Shown here: in pieces, positions 17,880 to 26,908 of the stretch
Numbering within the stretch: position 1 is the first letter of the stretch
Layout: the number at the start of each line of letters is the position of its first letter
Assembly: GCF_023094165.1 (NCBI RefSeq)
Contig: NZ_JALMDK010000007.1
Location: forward strand, 127,099 to 191,098
Length of the DNA: 64,000 nucleotides
Reading direction: 5' to 3'
DNA from: Crossiella sp. S99.2
GTDB lineage: Bacteria > Actinomycetota > Actinomycetes > Mycobacteriales > Pseudonocardiaceae
Program-made: the position numbers and the translations under genes
The notes under the pieces: model-generated
Told to the model about the DNA's origin: nothing
The model's input: the letters and a program-made list of their open reading frames with translations, nothing else
Database searches by the model: none

Positions 17880-19514
17880 TCACCTGCGCGCTGGTTCACC
17901 CTGCGGTTGCCGGGGCGGTGGTGGCGCGGGACGGTCGGCGGCCAGCGCGCTCAGCGTGTGCCGGCACACCTTCCCGGTCGGCCCCAACGGCAACTCCGCC
18001 AGCGGCACCAGCACCTCCGGCAACTTCCGGCGTTCCAGGCCCCGTTCCCGTTCCAGGTAACCCGTCAGCGCCGCCAGCGTCAGCGGTTCGGTGCTGGGGT
18101 GCTGGACCAGGCAGGCGGCCAGTCGCTCGCCCAGTTCCGGGTCGGGCACCGGCACGCAGGCGACGTCCGCGATGTCCGGATGGGTGGACAGGTGCGCCTC
18201 GACCTCGGCGGGGCTGATGTTGAGGCCGCCGCGGTTGACGATCTGCTTGAGCCTGCCGGAGACGTGCAGGCAGCCGTCGCGGTCCAGCTGACCCAGGTCG
18301 CCGGTGCGCACCCAACCGTCCAGTCGGTAGGTGGCGTCCAGACCGGGGTCGGCGACGTAGCACAGCGGGGTCATCGGACCCAGCGCGATGATCTCGCCCT
18401 CCTCGCCGCGGGGCAGTGGCCTGCCGGTGGGGGAGAGGATCTGCAGCTGGGCGACCGCCGGGTCGGGCAGGCCGGTGCCGGTGGTGGGGGAGATGCCGGT
18501 GCGGGCAGTGTGGCAGTTGACGCCGTCGGCCGAGCCGTACACGGTGATCACGTTGTCCGCCAGCCGTTTCCGGCAGTCCGTCAGCAGACTGGGCGGGAAC
18601 GCGGCCGAGCTGGACACCACCGCCCGCAGCGATGAAGTGTCCTCTGGGGACTGACGGGGCTGGCCGACTATGCGGCGCAGCATGGTGGGCACGCCGAACA
18701 GGTGCGTCGGGCGTTGTTCGGTGATCAGCCGGAGGGCGTCGGCCGGGTCGAATTTCGGTTGGGTGATCAGGGTTCCGCCGAGCGCGGCCAGGGTGACCGG
18801 GACGCCGAGGGAGCCGTAGGAGGAGGACAGCGGCACCAGCACGAGATTGCGCATCGGGCCCTCGCCGGTGTGCAGCGAACGCACGTAGCGGGCCCGGCCG
18901 CCGAGGAAGGCGTTGTGCGAGTAGGCGATCATCTTGGGTTGTGCTTCGGAGCCGGAGGTGACCAGGATGCGCGCCGGGCCGTCCGGGTCGATCACCGCGG
19001 GTGTCCACGGCTCCGGCGGGACCGGGGCCTCGTCCAGGGACATGCAGCCCTCGGGGGCCGGGCCGAAGACGAAGACCGGGCACAGCGTGGGCAGTTCGGG
19101 GCGGGCCACGGTGATCAGCGCGGCGGCCAGGGAACGGCCGAGCAGACTGACCGAGTCCCGGGTGCCGCGACCGTACGGATAGGGCAGGGACACTGCGCCG
19201 AGCGCGGCCACCGCGAGCTCGGCGGCCACCGCGTGGCGGCCGTTGGGCAGCTGGATGCCGATGATGTCCCGCTGCCCCAGTCCGGCCGCGCGCAACGCGG
19301 TGGCGATCCGGCGCACCTCCCGGTCCAGGTCGACGTAGTCCAGGCAGCCGAGTTCGTCGCTGACCGCGATCCGGCAGGGCCGGGCCTTCACCTGCTGGCG
19401 GAAGGCGGTGTAGACGTCCAGGTCGGGGCAATGGCCCTCGCGGACCCACTGCCTGCGCAGCGCGTGCGGCACCAGATCGTGCAACACGATGCCGTTGTTC
19501 GAGGTCCAGCTCAC
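17880..19514 (-). CDS. Acyl/aryl-acid adenylate-forming ligase (AMP-dependent)
   Basis: 544 residues, the ANL superfamily. The P-loop TSGSEAQPK (A3) lies near residues 190-198, VYGSADG takes the place of the usual YGxTE (A5), and WVRTGDLGQLD (A7), GRLKQIVNRGG (A8) and GPTGKV (A10 Lys) follow in order. The A5 and A8 segments recall the 2,3-dihydroxybenzoate and cyclohexene-carboxylate ligase branch, so an aryl or cyclic acid substrate is plausible. GTG 19514 overlaps the CoA-transferase stop as GTGA and has GGGAG upstream. Last gene of the leftward biosynthetic operon. Confidence 0.88.
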   Translation of the reverse strand: MSWTSNNGIVLHDLVPHALRRQWVREGHCPDLDVYTAFRQQVKARPCRIAVSDELGCLDYVDLDREVRRIATALRAAGLGQRDIIGIQLPNGRHAVAAELAVAALGAVSLPYPYGRGTRDSVSLLGRSLAAALITVARPELPTLCPVFVFGPAPEGCMSLDEAPVPPEPWTPAVIDPDGPARILVTSGSEAQPKMIAYSHNAFLGGRARYVRSLHTGEGPMRNLVLVPLSSSYGSLGVPVTLAALGGTLITQPKFDPADALRLITEQRPTHLFGVPTMLRRIVGQPRQSPEDTSSLRAVVSSSAAFPPSLLTDCRKRLADNVITVYGSADGVNCHTARTGISPTTGTGLPDPAVAQLQILSPTGRPLPRGEEGEIIALGPMTPLCYVADPGLDATYRLDGWVRTGDLGQLDRDGCLHVSGRLKQIVNRGGLNISPAEVEAHLSTHPDIADVACVPVPDPELGERLAACLVQHPSTEPLTLAALTGYLERERGLERRKLPEVLVPLAELPLGPTGKVCRHTLSALAADRPAPPPPRQPQGEPARR

Positions 19515-21190
19515 GAGAACTCCCAGGGCAGGGTGGGGGTGGCGAAGCCGTTGTCCTGCCGCAGCACCGCGCCGAACCGCGGATCGCCGGGCAGTTCGGC
19601 CAGGTCGGTGCACACCCGTACCGCGGGCACGCCGACCGCGGTCAGCCGGTCCAGCCAGTGACTGGTGGACTGCTGGGCGCAGCGCATCGCGAGGTGGGCG
19701 TAACCGGGCGGGTCGGGCAGGTCGAATGCCTTGGCGATCCTGCTGTTGTGCTTGGGATCCGCCGAGACCGCCAGCCAACCGTCCAGTGTGGACAGTGGTT
19801 CGCGGCGCGGGGTGCGCGGCATCCGGCGCAGCACGGCGGCGGCGGAGAGCAGTGAGGAGTCGACCCGGCGGCCGCGGCCACCGCGGAAGCGGGCCAGCAG
19901 ACCGGCGAGCACGCCCTGGGCGCTGACCAGTCCGCCGAGGATGTCGGTGAGGGTCATCAGGGAGGGCGCGGCGGGTTCCCTGGCTGGCCGGACCTCGGCG
20001 GCGAGTCCGCTGTAGGCCTGCACCATGAAGTCGGTGCCCAGTGGTGGGCGGTCGCCGAGGTGATCGCCCCAGCCCGAGGCCCAGGCGTAGACCAGCCCGG
20101 GACGCACCTTGGCCAGGTCTTCGGCGTCCAGGCGGAGTTGCGCGGCCTTGCCGGGCGCCCAGTTGTGCAGGAACACGTCCGCGCCGGTGACCATGTCGAG
20201 GAGTTCGGCCCGGCCGGCGCGGGATTTGAGGTCGACCTCGACCACGTGTTTGCCGTCGTTGATGGCGCGGAAGCGGGCCGAGGTGTCCCCGGCCATCGGC
20301 GGCATGCCCCGCAACAGGTCCCCGCCGCGGGGTTCCAGGCGGATCACCCTGGCGCCGAGCAGCCGCAACAGGTGTCCGGCCATCGGGCCCTGCAATCGCC
20401 GTCCGGCCTCGATCACCACCAGGCCGTCCAGGGGATTCTCGCGTGCCAACCGACCGTTCGGTCGGGACGCGGGGCCGAGCGAGGTGATCCGCCAGGGCGG
20501 CAGGTCGGCCAGGCTGTGCCCGGCCGGGTTGAGCCGCAGCACGCTGACCCCGGTGAGGTCGGCGGCGGCGTGCGCCGCGCCGAAGGAAACCCGGTTGGCG
20601 GCCCGGAACAGCGGTTCGGGCAGTGGGCAGGTGGCGGTGGCGTAGCGGTGCTGGAACGGCCGCCAGCCGGCCCGGATCGCTTCCGGTTCGGCGGCCAGCA
20701 CGGTCCAGAACCGGTGCCAGCGCTCGGCTTCGAAGGTCTCCACCTCGAACCGCACCCCGTCGCTGGCGACGAAGGGCGGACCGCCGGGGTGCAGGGGTTC
20801 GGCCCAGTCGTCGCCCGCGGTGCGCGCGGCCAGGTACTGCGACACCGACAGCAGCGCGGCCTGCGCCACCGAGGTCTCTGCCCGGCGCAGTCGCAGGCCG
20901 CGCTGCCGGGCCACCAGGACGGCCAGGACTCCTTGCGCGGCAAGGACTCCGGCCAGCACGGTGGCGTAGTCCACGTCCAGCGTGGTCGGTCTGCCGTAGC
21001 GGCGGCCGTGCACGTGCGCGATCCCGCAGGCGGCCTGCACGGTGGTCTCGTCCAGCAGCGGTGCGGCCACCGGACCGGCCCAGGCCACCACGCACTCCGC
21101 GTCCTGGCCCTCCACGCCCAGGGTCTGGAGTTGCCGCCAGGCCAGGATGCGCGCGGCGGCGGCCTCGGTGTCCAGCCGCACCGGGCTCAC
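19511..21190 (-). CDS. Class III (CaiB/BaiF-type) CoA-transferase with two unequal halves
   Basis: 559 residues. The C-terminal part from about residue 245 is a CaiB-like domain (LDGLVVIEAGRRLQGPMAGHLLRLLGARVIRLE, then VDLKSRAGRAELLDMVTGADVFLHNWAPGK); the N-terminal half repeats weaker CaiB-like elements (AAWAGPV..., TTLDVDYATVLAGVLAAQGVLAVLVARQRG), as in long members of the family. Family members move CoA between carboxylic acids or racemise acyl-CoAs. The expected catalytic Asp in the LTDILGG region is present. GTG 21190 overlaps the methyltransferase stop (GTGA). Likely hands CoA to the acid activated by the neighbouring ligases. Confidence 0.82.
   Translation of the reverse strand: MSPVRLDTEAAAARILAWRQLQTLGVEGQDAECVVAWAGPVAAPLLDETTVQAACGIAHVHGRRYGRPTTLDVDYATVLAGVLAAQGVLAVLVARQRGLRLRRAETSVAQAALLSVSQYLAARTAGDDWAEPLHPGGPPFVASDGVRFEVETFEAERWHRFWTVLAAEPEAIRAGWRPFQHRYATATCPLPEPLFRAANRVSFGAAHAAADLTGVSVLRLNPAGHSLADLPPWRITSLGPASRPNGRLARENPLDGLVVIEAGRRLQGPMAGHLLRLLGARVIRLEPRGGDLLRGMPPMAGDTSARFRAINDGKHVVEVDLKSRAGRAELLDMVTGADVFLHNWAPGKAAQLRLDAEDLAKVRPGLVYAWASGWGDHLGDRPPLGTDFMVQAYSGLAAEVRPAREPAAPSLMTLTDILGGLVSAQGVLAGLLARFRGGRGRRVDSSLLSAAAVLRRMPRTPRREPLSTLDGWLAVSADPKHNSRIAKAFDLPDPPGYAHLAMRCAQQSTSHWLDRLTAVGVPAVRVCTDLAELPGDPRFGAVLRQDNGFATPTLPWEFS
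20448..20463. repeat. Family B core inside the CoA-transferase gene
   Basis: AACCGACCGTTCGGTC, a variant of the core with altered end bases. It falls in a linker that joins the two halves of the protein (RPNGRLA on the coding strand). Confidence 0.5.
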
Positions 21191-21969
21191 GGCCGCCGTC
21201 CCTGCACCGAGTAGAACACGCAGGAGACGGCGCGGAAGCCGGGATCGGTGAGCAGGGCACGCAGTTCGGTGAGGTCGTGCTCGGTCAGGCCGGCGGCCAG
21301 CAAGGGTTCTCGCAATCGGTAGGTGTGGTTGAGCTGGAGCCGCAGCCCCGGTGAGTCCGGCCGCCACTGGCTCAGGTACGGCACCGGGTCGATCTCGACG
21401 AGTCCGGCGGCCCGCATCGCGGTCGCGACCCGGCTGCCCCAGGTGCTGTCGGCGCCGGTCGCGGACATCACCGCGGCCTTGGCGGTCAGGAACTTCTGGT
21501 ACAGCTCGGCGGCCCGCTGGTCCGGGGTGAGCAGGGCGGGTCCGTAGCCGAGGTCGAGATCGTCGAGTTGCAGCACCCCGCCGGGCCGCACCGCGCCGAC
21601 CAGCCGGTGCAGCACGGACAGCCGTTCGGGCAGCAGTGGCAGCACCTGGCGGGCGTGCACCAGGTCGAAGGCGTTGCTCGGCAGTGGATCGTGCCGGATG
21701 TCGTGCCGCAGCACGGACAACCGGCGTTGCGGGGTGAGGTGCCGGGGTTCCAGGTCGGTGGCCAGCACCCAGCCGTCCGGGCCGACCCGCCCGGCCAGCC
21801 AGCGGGCGATGCCGCCGTTGCCCGCGCCGACCTCCAGACACCGCCAGCCGCTGCCAACCCCGGCCTCGGCGAGCCGGGCACGGGTGATTAGATCGTAGGC
21901 TTCGGAGAGGAATAGGTGCTGGTCAGCGGCGTGTTCGCTGCGGTTGTCGGAGAAGGTCGGGGCGCTCAT
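21187..21969 (-). CDS. SAM-dependent class I methyltransferase of the biosynthetic operon
   Basis: 260 residues with motif I EVGAGNGGIARWL near residues 45-57 and the acidic ATDLEPR segment. It closely parallels the methyltransferase at 759-1541 in length and motifs. ATG 21969 overlaps the stop of the preceding ligase as ATGA; a GTG six bases upstream is the alternative. Position inside the operon suggests O-, N- or C-methylation of the pathway product. The C-terminal region (LRALLTDPGFRAVSCVFYSVQG) is shared with the paralogue. Confidence 0.87.
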   Translation of the reverse strand: MSAPTFSDNRSEHAADQHLFLSEAYDLITRARLAEAGVGSGWRCLEVGAGNGGIARWLAGRVGPDGWVLATDLEPRHLTPQRRLSVLRHDIRHDPLPSNAFDLVHARQVLPLLPERLSVLHRLVGAVRPGGVLQLDDLDLGYGPALLTPDQRAAELYQKFLTAKAAVMSATGADSTWGSRVATAMRAAGLVEIDPVPYLSQWRPDSPGLRLQLNHTYRLREPLLAAGLTEHDLTELRALLTDPGFRAVSCVFYSVQGRRP

Positions 21970-23531
21970 GTCCACCGCCCGCTGCCGTGTCGCTCAGCCC
22001 TACCGACCAGTCGGTCGAGAAGCTGTTGACGGCGGACCTTGCCGGTGCCGGTGCGTGGGACCTCCGCCCAGGTGAGCGCGACCGGGTCGGCCAGCGGCGG
22101 CAGGTCACGCAGGGCGCGGGTCCAGGCGACCGGGTCCAGGGTGCCGTCCGCGGTGACCAGCACCGGGATCGGCGGTTGCCCGCGCACGCCGAGCACCACG
22201 GCCTCCAGGACCTCGGGCAGCCGCTCTTCCAGGAGGTCCTCGGTGTGTACGCAGCTCAGCTCGGGGGTGCGGTCGACCTCGCGGTCCAGGAACAGGATCG
22301 CGCCGGAGCGGGTCTGCCTGCCCAGGTCGCCGGTGTTCCACCAGCCCGCGGTGTCCTTGGCCGCGAACCGGTCCGGCTCGCCCACGTAGTCCAGGCAGCG
22401 GGCCTTGGTGCGGGCCAGCACCAGCCCGGTGTGCCCTGGCGGCAGCGGGGTGAAGGTGCTGGGATCGACCACCCGCAACCGGGTTCGTCCCGGCAGCGGG
22501 TGGCCGAGGTTCCGGGTGGTGGGCTCCGGATCATGGTTGCGGGCCAGAGCTTTGCGGGTGAGGAAGCGGAAGGTGAGCGGTCCGGTCTCGGTCTGTCCCC
22601 AGCCCTGCATCCACAGTGGACGGTTGCGCTGGGAGGCGTGCAGGTAGGCGCGCACGGTGGGCGGGTGCATGGCGTCGTAGGTGCTGACGAACAGCCGGAC
22701 CCGCCGGAACGGGTTGGCCGGGTCCGTGGTGAGCTGCTGGTGCCGCACGTACCAGGAGGGCAACGCTTCCAGGGTGCTCGGCGGATGCTGTTCGAGTAGT
22801 TCCCGGTCGTGCTCGCCGCTGAGGATGAGGATCTTCGCCGGGGCCAGGCAGAGCACGCTGGCGGTCCAGCAGAAGGTGCGGCCGTGCGCGAAGGAACTGG
22901 CGCTGGCCACCGTGTCGGTGCGCCGGGTGCCGATCACCGGCCAGCGGATCGCCTCGAACCGGGCCAGCCGCCCGATGATCGTCTTGGTGGAGTGGGTGAC
23001 CAGCTTGGGCAGTCCGGTGGTGCCCGAGGTGTGGTTGATCACCAGCGGGTCGTCGTCGGCACGCCGTTGCGGGCCAGGAGCTTGGTGGCCGCGCACCTCG
23101 TCCAGGGTGAGTACGCCCTCGGGCCCGTGGTCCAGGGTGAGTGTGCGCCGGGCCAGCGCGGGCAGATCACCCACAGCGAGATGGCGGCCGGTGCTGACCA
23201 GCAGTGCCGGGTCGAGGCGTTTGAGCAGCACCTCGACCGTCTCCGGCGGCAGGTGGCCGGACAGCAGCGCGGGCACCGCGCCGAGCCGGATCGCCGCGCA
23301 GGCAAGGAGGTCGTAGTCCCAGTGGTTGTCCTTGAGGATGGCCACCCGTTCGCCCCGGCGCAGTCCGGCGGCGGCCAGCCAGCCCGCCATGGCGCGCACC
23401 AGTCCGGCCAGTGCTGGCAGGTCGTGGCTGGTGCCGGGGGCCAGGTCGAACGGCCGGTCCAGGTGCACGATGGTGCCGGTGCCGCGTTCGGCGCACTCGT
23501 CGAAGAGCACGCCCATGTCGTGTGGTCTCAC
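21966..23531 (-). CDS. Acyl-CoA synthetase-like adenylate-forming enzyme
   Basis: 521 residues. The P-loop INHTSGTTGLPKLVTHS lies near residue 165-181, GWGQTETG fills the A5 role, WWNTGDLGRQTRSG the A7 role, and RTGTGKVRR near the C terminus supplies the catalytic Lys. The A8 hinge (LDREVDRTP) is divergent. It resembles fatty-acid or aryl CoA ligases and differs clearly from the first ligase at 17880, so two different acids, or an acid and an acyl-AMP transfer, may be activated. GTG 23531 overlaps the flavoenzyme stop (GTGA). A family B core lies in its last codons (22001-22016). Confidence 0.87.
   Translation of the reverse strand: MRPHDMGVLFDECAERGTGTIVHLDRPFDLAPGTSHDLPALAGLVRAMAGWLAAAGLRRGERVAILKDNHWDYDLLACAAIRLGAVPALLSGHLPPETVEVLLKRLDPALLVSTGRHLAVGDLPALARRTLTLDHGPEGVLTLDEVRGHQAPGPQRRADDDPLVINHTSGTTGLPKLVTHSTKTIIGRLARFEAIRWPVIGTRRTDTVASASSFAHGRTFCWTASVLCLAPAKILILSGEHDRELLEQHPPSTLEALPSWYVRHQQLTTDPANPFRRVRLFVSTYDAMHPPTVRAYLHASQRNRPLWMQGWGQTETGPLTFRFLTRKALARNHDPEPTTRNLGHPLPGRTRLRVVDPSTFTPLPPGHTGLVLARTKARCLDYVGEPDRFAAKDTAGWWNTGDLGRQTRSGAILFLDREVDRTPELSCVHTEDLLEERLPEVLEAVVLGVRGQPPIPVLVTADGTLDPVAWTRALRDLPPLADPVALTWAEVPRTGTGKVRRQQLLDRLVGRAERHGSGRWT
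22001..22016. repeat. Family B core near the 3' end of the second ligase gene
   Basis: TACCGACCAGTCGGTC; the arms ACCGAC/GTCGGT are intact. It encodes part of the C-terminal DRLVGR on the minus strand. Confidence 0.55.
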
Positions 23532-24832
23532 GCCGGTTCCCTCCGCGGGCTGAGTGTGGTGGTGGCCTGGATCCGCCGGGCGGCCAGCAGTGCGCTCCGC
23601 ACGGCGGCCTCGCTGTTGGGGCGCAACAGGATCCAGTCGCCCGCGTACTCCACCGGGCCGGGTGGCCGCCGGTGGAAGGCGGGTTGCAGGCGCAGTGCGG
23701 CCGGGGTGGCCTCGGGCAGGCCGTGCCGGAACCGGTGGCTGTGCGCGGAGATCAAGGCCGCGGCCAGGCCGGGCACGTATTTCTCCGCCGCCGTGGTCAG
23801 CGTGCCGGTGACCAGATCCTCTGGCGCGTCAAGGAGATCCGGGATGGCCCTGGGTGCGGCGAGCAGGGTGAGCAGCCCCTTGCCGTGGGGTGCGCGCGAG
23901 CGGTGCTTGGCGTGGTCGACCACGATCCCGCCGAGCACACCGTCCTCGATCTCGGGCAGCAGCAGGCAGTACAGCTCGCGCGCGCACTCCGGTCCCAGCG
24001 GCCGGTCCAGCAGGCAGCTCACCTTGAGCATCGGCGTGTACGTGCAAGCGTCCACATAGGACTGATTGGCGGCGGGCGGGTTCACGTAGATCGTCCTGGC
24101 CTGTGGTGCGGGCAGGCAGAGCGCGACCGTGCGCGCGGTGAACGTGCCCGCATCGGTGCTCAGGCGGGCAGATCCGTTGCCCGCCAACACTTCCCGTACC
24201 GCGCAGCCGGTGGTCACGTCCAGCCGGGTGGCCAGCAGCCGGGCCAGGGTGTCCATGCCGTCGCGGTAGGTGCGCCACCCGGTGGACGGCCCGACCATCC
24301 GCAGCAGGTGCAGGAACGGGGCCGCCGCCGACCGGTCCTGGTGCCAGCCGAAGAACCCGCCGGTGACCGGCTGCAGCAGGTACGCGCCGATGTCCGGGTG
24401 GTAGCGCCTGCCGAACTCGGCCACCGTGGCCGTCCTGGCCCGGCTCGCCCCGGTGACCAGCAGCCGCACCAGGTCCAGCCGGGCCCGCGGCGAGAGCCCC
24501 GCCCCGGTGAGCACTCCACGCGGATGCGCCACCCCGGCGTGCGCGCGCCCGTCCCGCCACATCCCGACCTCACCGGAAACCTTGGGCACCGCAACGGGAT
24601 CCACGCCCAGTTCGTGCAGCAGCCGCCAGGTCTGGTCGTAGCCGCGACCAGAGATCTGCTCGGCGCCGGTGTCGATGGCGTAGCCGTCCCGGCGCACGGT
24701 GGTCATCCGCCCGCCCACGTGTTCGGCGGCCTCGAACACCCGCACCGAACGCCCGGCCTGCCGCAATGTGTGCGCCAGGGTCAGTCCGGCGATGCCCGCG
24801 CCGACCACCGCCACATCCAGGTCGGTGCTCAT
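23528..24832 (-). CDS. FAD-dependent amine-oxidase/protoporphyrinogen-oxidase-type oxidoreductase
   Basis: 434 residues. The dinucleotide-binding GAGIAG is at 11-16, followed by an acidic E at the end of strand 2 (VFEAAEHVGGRM, GGRM near 40-43) and DTGAEQISGRG, all typical of the amine oxidase/HemY/carotenoid-desaturase superfamily. The C-terminal FAD segment reads YAGDWILLRPNSEAAVRSALLAA. Reaction not predictable; dehydrogenation of a prenylated intermediate made by the neighbouring UbiA enzyme is possible. ATG 24832 overlaps the UbiA stop as ATGA. Confidence 0.85.
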   Translation of the reverse strand: MSTDLDVAVVGAGIAGLTLAHTLRQAGRSVRVFEAAEHVGGRMTTVRRDGYAIDTGAEQISGRGYDQTWRLLHELGVDPVAVPKVSGEVGMWRDGRAHAGVAHPRGVLTGAGLSPRARLDLVRLLVTGASRARTATVAEFGRRYHPDIGAYLLQPVTGGFFGWHQDRSAAAPFLHLLRMVGPSTGWRTYRDGMDTLARLLATRLDVTTGCAVREVLAGNGSARLSTDAGTFTARTVALCLPAPQARTIYVNPPAANQSYVDACTYTPMLKVSCLLDRPLGPECARELYCLLLPEIEDGVLGGIVVDHAKHRSRAPHGKGLLTLLAAPRAIPDLLDAPEDLVTGTLTTAAEKYVPGLAAALISAHSHRFRHGLPEATPAALRLQPAFHRRPPGPVEYAGDWILLRPNSEAAVRSALLAARRIQATTTLSPRREPA

Positions 24833-25767
24833 GATTGCCGCACCACCAGGTTGATCACGATCAGCAGTGTCACGGTGATCCGGTGCACGTGGATGCCGAG
24901 CCTGCGGGCGCGCAGGATGTCGCCGTCCCGGAAGCCCTGCCCGAACTGCAACGCGCGCAGGATCAACGTGGGCGCCAACGCGAAAGCAAACCACCAGGGC
25001 GCGATTTCCAGCGCCGAGGAGCCGACGATGAGCGCCATCTCGACCAGGGTCAGCGCGAGCACGAACAGCCGGTTGCCCGCCGCGCTGGTCCTGGTGGCCA
25101 CCGTGATCCGCCCGACGGTGCGGTCCCCGCGCACGTCGTTGGTGTTGGAGTACACCCCGAACAGCAACGGCCCCAACCCGAACAGCAGTGCCTGCACCAC
25201 GGTGAACCCGGTCAGCTCGCCCCCGGCCAGGCCGATCGGGGCCAGCACCAGCACCCAGCCGATGAAGGCCAGGTAGAACTCCTGGCAGCCGATGTAGCTG
25301 AGTTTGAGCCCGTAGGAGTACTGCGGGTACAGCACCAGCATCACCCCGGTGAGCACCAGCGCCCACATCGGCGGCGCGGGCGCCAGCCACACCGCGCCCG
25401 CCCAGCACAGCGCGCCGAGCAGGAACGCGCCCCAGGCGAAGCGGAGCACCTGGTTCTCGGTCAATGTCCCGGCCACCAAGGGTTTCCGCAGCATCCGGCG
25501 GGCGGGCGCGTCCGGGCCGTAGTTGATCGCGTCGCTGCCGTCGCGGAACCCGGTCAGATCGTCGAAGGCCACCAGCGAGGCCATCAGGATGATCTCCCCG
25601 GCCAGGAAAAGCCCCAGCAGCACCAGGATCCCGGGTTCGGTGAGCAGGCCCAGTGGCAGCAGGGACAGGACCAGCGGCAGGCTCAGGTAGTAGTCGAAGA
25701 TATCCAGTTTGGCCAGCCGCGCGTAGGTGCGCAGCCTGCCTTCGACGGGCAGGGCGACGGTGCTCAC
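24829..25767 (-). CDS. UbiA-family membrane prenyltransferase
   Basis: 312 residues, eight to nine membrane helices. The two Asp-rich prenyl-diphosphate motifs are visible: FDDLTGFRDGSD (Asp at 69, 70, 76, 79) and NTNDVRGDR (Asp at 211 and 215). Such enzymes attach an isoprenoid chain to an aromatic ring or other acceptor at the cytoplasmic membrane. GTG 25767 has AAGGAGAG upstream and starts 10 bp after the aminotransferase stop. The two Asp motifs match the family's known Mg-diphosphate ligands; the acceptor is unknown, but its place among ligases and a flavoenzyme suggests secondary metabolism, not quinone synthesis. Confidence 0.9.
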   Translation of the reverse strand: MSTVALPVEGRLRTYARLAKLDIFDYYLSLPLVLSLLPLGLLTEPGILVLLGLFLAGEIILMASLVAFDDLTGFRDGSDAINYGPDAPARRMLRKPLVAGTLTENQVLRFAWGAFLLGALCWAGAVWLAPAPPMWALVLTGVMLVLYPQYSYGLKLSYIGCQEFYLAFIGWVLVLAPIGLAGGELTGFTVVQALLFGLGPLLFGVYSNTNDVRGDRTVGRITVATRTSAAGNRLFVLALTLVEMALIVGSSALEIAPWWFAFALAPTLILRALQFGQGFRDGDILRARRLGIHVHRITVTLLIVINLVVRQS

Positions 25768-25777
25768 GCGCTCTCCT

Positions 25778-26908
25778 TCATCGAGTGCCGGCCGGGGCCG
25801 GGGCGGGCACGAACGAGCAGACGGCGTCGGCGATCTGCTCGACCTGGGCGTCGGTGAGGTGCGGGTAGATCGGCAACGCCAGGATCTCCCGGCTGGCCAG
25901 CTCGGCCTGCGGCCAGGAACCCGTTGCCCAGGAAGAGAAAGCGGGCTGACGCGGTAGCGGCCGGGGGTAGTAGACGTGCGTGCCCACACCCTGTTGCGCC
26001 AGGTGCTGTTGCAGCTCGTCCCGGCGTTGCGCGCGCAGGCAGTACACGTAGTAGCAGCGCCCGTTCCGGCCGCCCGGCGGTGGCCGGATCCCTTGCTCGG
26101 CAAGGGGTTCGAACCGGGCGTTGTAGTAGGCGGCGATGTGCGCCCGCCGTTCCAGCCGCTCGGGCAGGCCGGGCAGGCGGTGCAGCTGGAACAACGCCAT
26201 CAGCTCGTCGAACCGGCTGTTGTAGCCGATCCGGTGGTGCCGGAACCGGGTCCGGCCGTCCTGGCCGTGGTTGCGCAACATTCGCACCGCCCGGCCCAGT
26301 TCGGGATCCTTGGTCACCACGGCCCCGCCCTCGCCGATGCTGCCGAAGGTCTTGACCTGGACGAAGGAATACACCCCCGCCTCACCCCACAGCCCGGCCG
26401 GCCGACCGTCCAGCACCCCGCCCTGGGCGACCGCGGAATCCTCCAGCAACCGCAACCCGTGCCGCGCCGCGAGATCGGCGAAGGCGGGCATATCGGCCAT
26501 CGCGGAGAACATGTGCGCGGGCAGCACCACCTTGGTACGCGGTGAGATCAGCCGCTCGGCCTGCGCCGGGTCCATGGTCATGGTGACCGGGTCGATATCG
26601 GCGAACACCGGTCGCGCGCCCAGGTTGACCACGGTGGAAGCCAGTGGCGCGCAACCGAAAGCGGGCGTGATCACCTCATCGCCGGGACCGACGCCCATGG
26701 CGTGCAACAACAATGTCAGTGCCGAGGTGCCACTGGAACAGGTCACCACGTCCGCCGCGCCGAGCTGCTCGCGCAGTTCCCGCTCGAATCTGGCGGTGTG
26801 CTCGCCCAGGATGAACCGCTGCGCCGGTCCGGTGCCCAGCTCGTAGAGCAGGTCCAGGAGCACCTCGCGGTCGGCGGCGAACAGGTCGTCGGGGAAGAAG
26901 GGCACCAT
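25778..26908 (-). CDS. DegT/DnrJ/EryC1/StrS-family aminotransferase (second of pair)
   Basis: 376 residues of the sugar/cyclitol aminotransferase family. PLP Lys is in VQVKTFGSIGEGG at about 186, with SSGTSALTLLLHAMGVGPGDEV and DSAVAQGG (PLP-phosphate and ring contacts) upstream and the C-terminal RHHRIGYNSRFDELMA segment. Members transfer amino groups from glutamate or glutamine to keto-sugars or inososes. ATG 26908 overlaps the first aminotransferase stop as TGATG. It shares only moderate similarity with its partner, so the two likely act on different ketones. Confidence 0.92.
   Translation of the reverse strand: MVPFFPDDLFAADREVLLDLLYELGTGPAQRFILGEHTARFERELREQLGAADVVTCSSGTSALTLLLHAMGVGPGDEVITPAFGCAPLASTVVNLGARPVFADIDPVTMTMDPAQAERLISPRTKVVLPAHMFSAMADMPAFADLAARHGLRLLEDSAVAQGGVLDGRPAGLWGEAGVYSFVQVKTFGSIGEGGAVVTKDPELGRAVRMLRNHGQDGRTRFRHHRIGYNSRFDELMALFQLHRLPGLPERLERRAHIAAYYNARFEPLAEQGIRPPPGGRNGRCYYVYCLRAQRRDELQQHLAQQGVGTHVYYPRPLPRQPAFSSWATGSWPQAELASREILALPIYPHLTDAQVEQIADAVCSFVPAPAPAGTR

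Noticed and set aside
17880-21260. Apparent 1126-residue fusion of ligase with upstream sequence
   Set aside because: The upstream part is an out-of-frame translation of the CoA-transferase gene; the ligase starts at GTG 19514 with its own ribosome site and a GTGA overlap.
24829-26103. 424-codon version of the UbiA gene
   Set aside because: The N-terminal 112 codons overlap the aminotransferase gene antiframe; GTG 25767 has the ribosome site and gives normal family length.
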